From Climacium dendroides (lineage: Eukaryota; Streptophyta; Bryopsida; Hypnales; Climaciaceae), in NCBI GenBank assembly GCA_950106755.1, contig OX467086.1, positions 12,790,001 to 12,854,000 on the forward strand: DNA of 64,000 bases, read 5' to 3'. Numbering within the stretch: position 1 is the first letter of the stretch; each line of letters starts with the position of its first letter. Positions 61,501 to 64,000 of this stretch are shown piece by piece. A model generated the notes under the pieces. It saw only the letters and a program-made list of their open reading frames with translations. It searched no databases and was not told the origin of the DNA. The position numbers and the translations under genes were made by a program.

Positions 61501-63950
61501 CAAAATTCGTCAAACTCTGAGCATCTTCAAATATTCTTTCATCACAATATGAAATGACATAATGATATTACTCTTCCTGCAATAATCAAAATTCCAAGAC
61601 AAATAAGAGTTCACACCTCCGCAGACTCTTCAGCAGGAAGGACACTGAGAGCACGCTCAAAAAGCACCCGTACATTTCGCTCGTCATTCATACGACAAAG
61701 AAAATCTGCATATCTGAACAAAGAAAATAAGGACAGAAAGTGTTAGTCACCTTTGCTTCTAAAGATAAAGGTACAAACTCCAGATAACCGAGAAATTCTA
61801 AGCAGTTTTGCAATTCTCAGACTAAAAATCATGGTATTAAATTAGCATCTCTTGAGATTAGAACTCACTCTAAAACATATGGAGCTTCATTAAGGTACTT
61901 CTTGAGCCCTAGTTCAAAGATATTTCGAGCCACCTACAGGCAAGAAGCCACATGAGTGTAAACAAACAAACTGCTGTCGAAAAGAGATACAACTTCTCCT
62001 GGATATCACCCACATTTGGATCACACGACACAGCAATAGATGAGCTTAATTCAAATACTGTTATTCAAACAGATGCACTACGTTATTGCGCTGCAAAACA
62101 TAGAAATCACGATAGGACTAAAACTTCTGTTCGAAAGTGATGATCCCGTTCTATTGTTTTCAAAGTCGTTCTACCTTGGGATCTTTATCAACACAGAGCT
62201 CCATGGTGGCGGATGCCACATAGACATGGTATGTGCAAGCAGGAGATTTGCGAGCTTCCATGAAGATTTTGCGAGCTGCTTCAATTCCTTCTGTTCTCCT
62301 CACGAAGCGCATCAACTGCACCACTTCGAAGTATTAACAACGCACGAAGTCTTCTAACCTTCATTGAAATTAGCAATACCTGCTGAAATTGAGGACGGCG
62401 GCCAGATTATTCGTGGCCTGGGTTGACGGTATTCATGCTACAACCCATTACGTAATTGTGAAAACTAGACCGATTACCTGAATGTATGCTAAAGCGTTGG
62501 CCGTTGTGCCGTTCTTGATGAGGGTCTCGTACACTGCCTTGGCTTCCTGGCCCAACCCAAATTACATTCAAGTTACTATCATTCAAACCACAAGCTTCCA
62601 GCAGGTCTTGAAAGAAACAAACTTCAAGCAACTCCCTATCACCAATCAGCATCTCGTGAACAAAAACAATTTTCTACTAACCTTGATTCCACCCCGAGCT
62701 TCTTCAAATTCAGCGTAGGCATAATGTAATACTCCCGTATCTGTCAGTCACAACAGAAGCTTCTTAATAATGTCCATACCCATACAGCTTCTTAAGCTGT
62801 ATGGAAACAATCACTTAACCCGACTTCAAGCATCACTATGCTCAGACTCTGGCACTACTATGCTCTTGAGGAGCTAGATTATGCTACAGGCACTGTTCTC
62901 CAGCTCGCTGGCAACAATATTCTTGAGAGGACACTACGCAATAGGGAAACCTTGTCCAACTAGTGCAAACCATACACAACAAAACAAAATAATTTAAATT
63001 AAATCTGTACCAACCGCAGTAAGTCAATCACGATCAAATTACTTCAAATTAAACAGCTGCTTATTATTCCTGAGAGTCAATTTAGTTCATTTCCCAGATT
63101 AGGTCATAAATAGACAAACTGGGATTGAGTTGGAGAAAAGTTCAAAGGGTGTTCGACTGCCCGGATACACACCAATCATAGTAAAAGACGTAAAGTGTAC
63201 CTGGCAGAGCTGTCAATGCTCGCTGAAATATAACGGCTGCAGAATCAGGTGACCCATTTTGAGCATGCCAAGAGGCATAGTCATACCAGATGTCTGAATA
63301 ATGATAAAGATACATCAAACACTGCACAAACACACAAAATTAGATAATGAACCTAATTTGTTGAGCAATTAGTTCAGATCAAGCTCATGGAATATCTCTC
63401 ACGTGAATAAGAACATCACATGTACTTAGCAAGTCCACTAGGAATCTAATCAACACGATTATGTTAGCTTCAAGTAGAGTTCTCTTTGGAGCAGTACCAA
63501 CAAGACTTACTAGAATCAGACAGATTACCTGCTCATAAGTGAAGGCCACATGCTTGGTCAACCCTACTGGATCCAATCGTTGAGGATTCCCCCTGGCAAT
63601 ATTCAAATCTTTCAACCATCAATGAAACTGTTCGCTTGTACTCCCAGCAGATGATATTTTGAAAGAACTCACCGCTAAAACATGTAATAAAGCAACACTA
63701 CGGACAGACTTGCACGAGGTCATTTCGAGACGACAAGATGAGAAATTATATCAACAGCTGTCAGAACTAGATGCTTGCTTCAAAACAAGAGCAGTTCCAA
63801 GACTATCAAGGCGACTCTTGTGACTCCACACAAAATTTAACAACTGCAAAGCCTAAACTCAACTAAAAAACTTGCAAATACTTGTCCGCAAGAAGTATCT
63901 TACTTCTCAAATGTCAATAATTGCTTCCAAGCTATGCACTGCTGCTCTTC
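58573..63950 (-). CDS. CSTF77: Cleavage stimulation factor subunit 77 (CstF77/RNA14), 3' part
   Basis: Sixteen exons are resolved (transcript order): 63904-63950, 63529-63592, 63201-63321, 62682-62740, 62478-62546, 62175-62315, 61869-61933, 61617-61713, 61432-61491, 61022-61168, 60806-60881, 60567-60671, 60333-60452, 59855-60058, 59181-59456, 58573-58742. All introns have GT/AG ends and the phases join without a break (606 codons plus stop). The first exon seen starts EEQQCIAWKQLLTFEKGNPQR; the N-terminal HAT repeats are outside the window. Landmarks are CLMYLYHYSDIWYDYASWHA, RRTEGIEAARKIF, YADFLCRMNDERNVRVLFERA and RYRFLDLWPC, typical of the HAT-repeat scaffold. A Pro-rich linker and a C-terminal DVFRLRQLQRARGG motif follow. 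The protein scaffolds CstF in pre-mRNA 3' processing in the nucleus. The gene is convergent with the nitroreductase. Confidence 0.95.
58835..58904. mobile_element. Stowaway-like mini-MITE in the last CstF77 intron
   Basis: 70 bp flanked by TA (58833-58834 and 58905-58906). The ends are CTCCCTCTGTTTCAAAATAA and, inverted, CTCTCCGTCTCAAAATAAAT, close to the CTCCCTCCGTYYC consensus of plant Stowaway (Tc1/mariner) MITEs. The whole element is essentially two arms with a ~22-nt spacer, probably an internally deleted copy. Confidence 0.85.
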
Positions 63951-64000
63951 CTGAATACATGCACGCTACAAATCATGTCAGACTCCACACTATGGTCCCA

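Noticed and set aside
62376..62430. Possible extra CstF77 exon (reads TNNLAAVLNF-like)
   Set aside because: Its frame cannot join the next exon. The exon at 62478-62546 (ending NALAYIQ) splices cleanly to 62315 in phase 0 and supplies the expected residues.
1..64000. CRISPR arrays, bacterial operons, rRNA or tRNA genes
   Set aside because: No regularly spaced short repeats with unique spacers and no tRNA T-loop/D-loop pattern was found; the genes are intron-bearing and nuclear.

Overview
This is nuclear DNA from a land plant. The evidence is spliceosomal introns in AT-rich sequence between visibly GC-richer exons, a plastid-type site-2 protease with a transit-peptide-like first exon, and a plant-type CstF77. 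It also includes a small cysteine-rich protein that I recognise from plants, and PIF/Harbinger and Stowaway-like transposons. About seven genes in 64 kb points to a compact or medium-sized genome. A bryophyte such as a moss would fit, but the sequence alone does not settle the lineage.

Layout. 1-3.5 kb is a decayed PIF/Harbinger element. Its transposase (+) is split by a 927-bp TTAA-flanked element, and its Myb/SANT-like partner ORF (-) is also broken. 5.0-6.0 kb holds a second TTAA-flanked element. 7.1-11.0 kb carries a two-exon plastid M50 metalloprotease gene (ARASP-like), and its intron 1 is duplicated upstream of its own promoter. 12.0 kb has a 76-aa conserved plant protein. 12.6-19.8 kb is a tandemly duplicated segment opened by nested insertions. 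19.8-24.7 kb is AT-rich sequence with one TA-flanked MITE and otherwise no gene that I can support. 24.7-28.06 kb is a tandem duplication whose two units differ by MITE insertions, so each unit serves as an empty-site control for the other. 28.0-32.7 kb is a 4.7-kb pogo/Tc1-like element with TIRs, a TA target duplication and a nonsense-riddled transposase. 36.5-37.1 kb is a small gene with a probable 6-nt coding first exon. 39.9 kb is SPC12 (signal peptidase complex). 42.5-43.5 kb is the best preserved TTAA element. 45.6-47.4 kb is a two-exon TPR protein. 48.3-53.2 kb is a pile of TTAA-element fragments. 54.7 kb is an intronless GC-rich nitroreductase. 58.6-63.95 kb (-) is the 3' part of CstF77, with 16 exons resolved and the 5' end outside the window.

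The genes are unrelated housekeeping loci (plastid proteolysis, ER signal-peptide cleavage, mRNA 3'-end formation, flavin reductase) and form no functional cluster. The most distinctive content is the repeated family of elements flanked by TTAA. They have short TIRs beginning CCCCTAAAGGACC and look like non-autonomous piggyBac-type transposons. One copy sits in a transposase ORF whose reading frame continues across a single TTAA, which directly demonstrates the target duplication.
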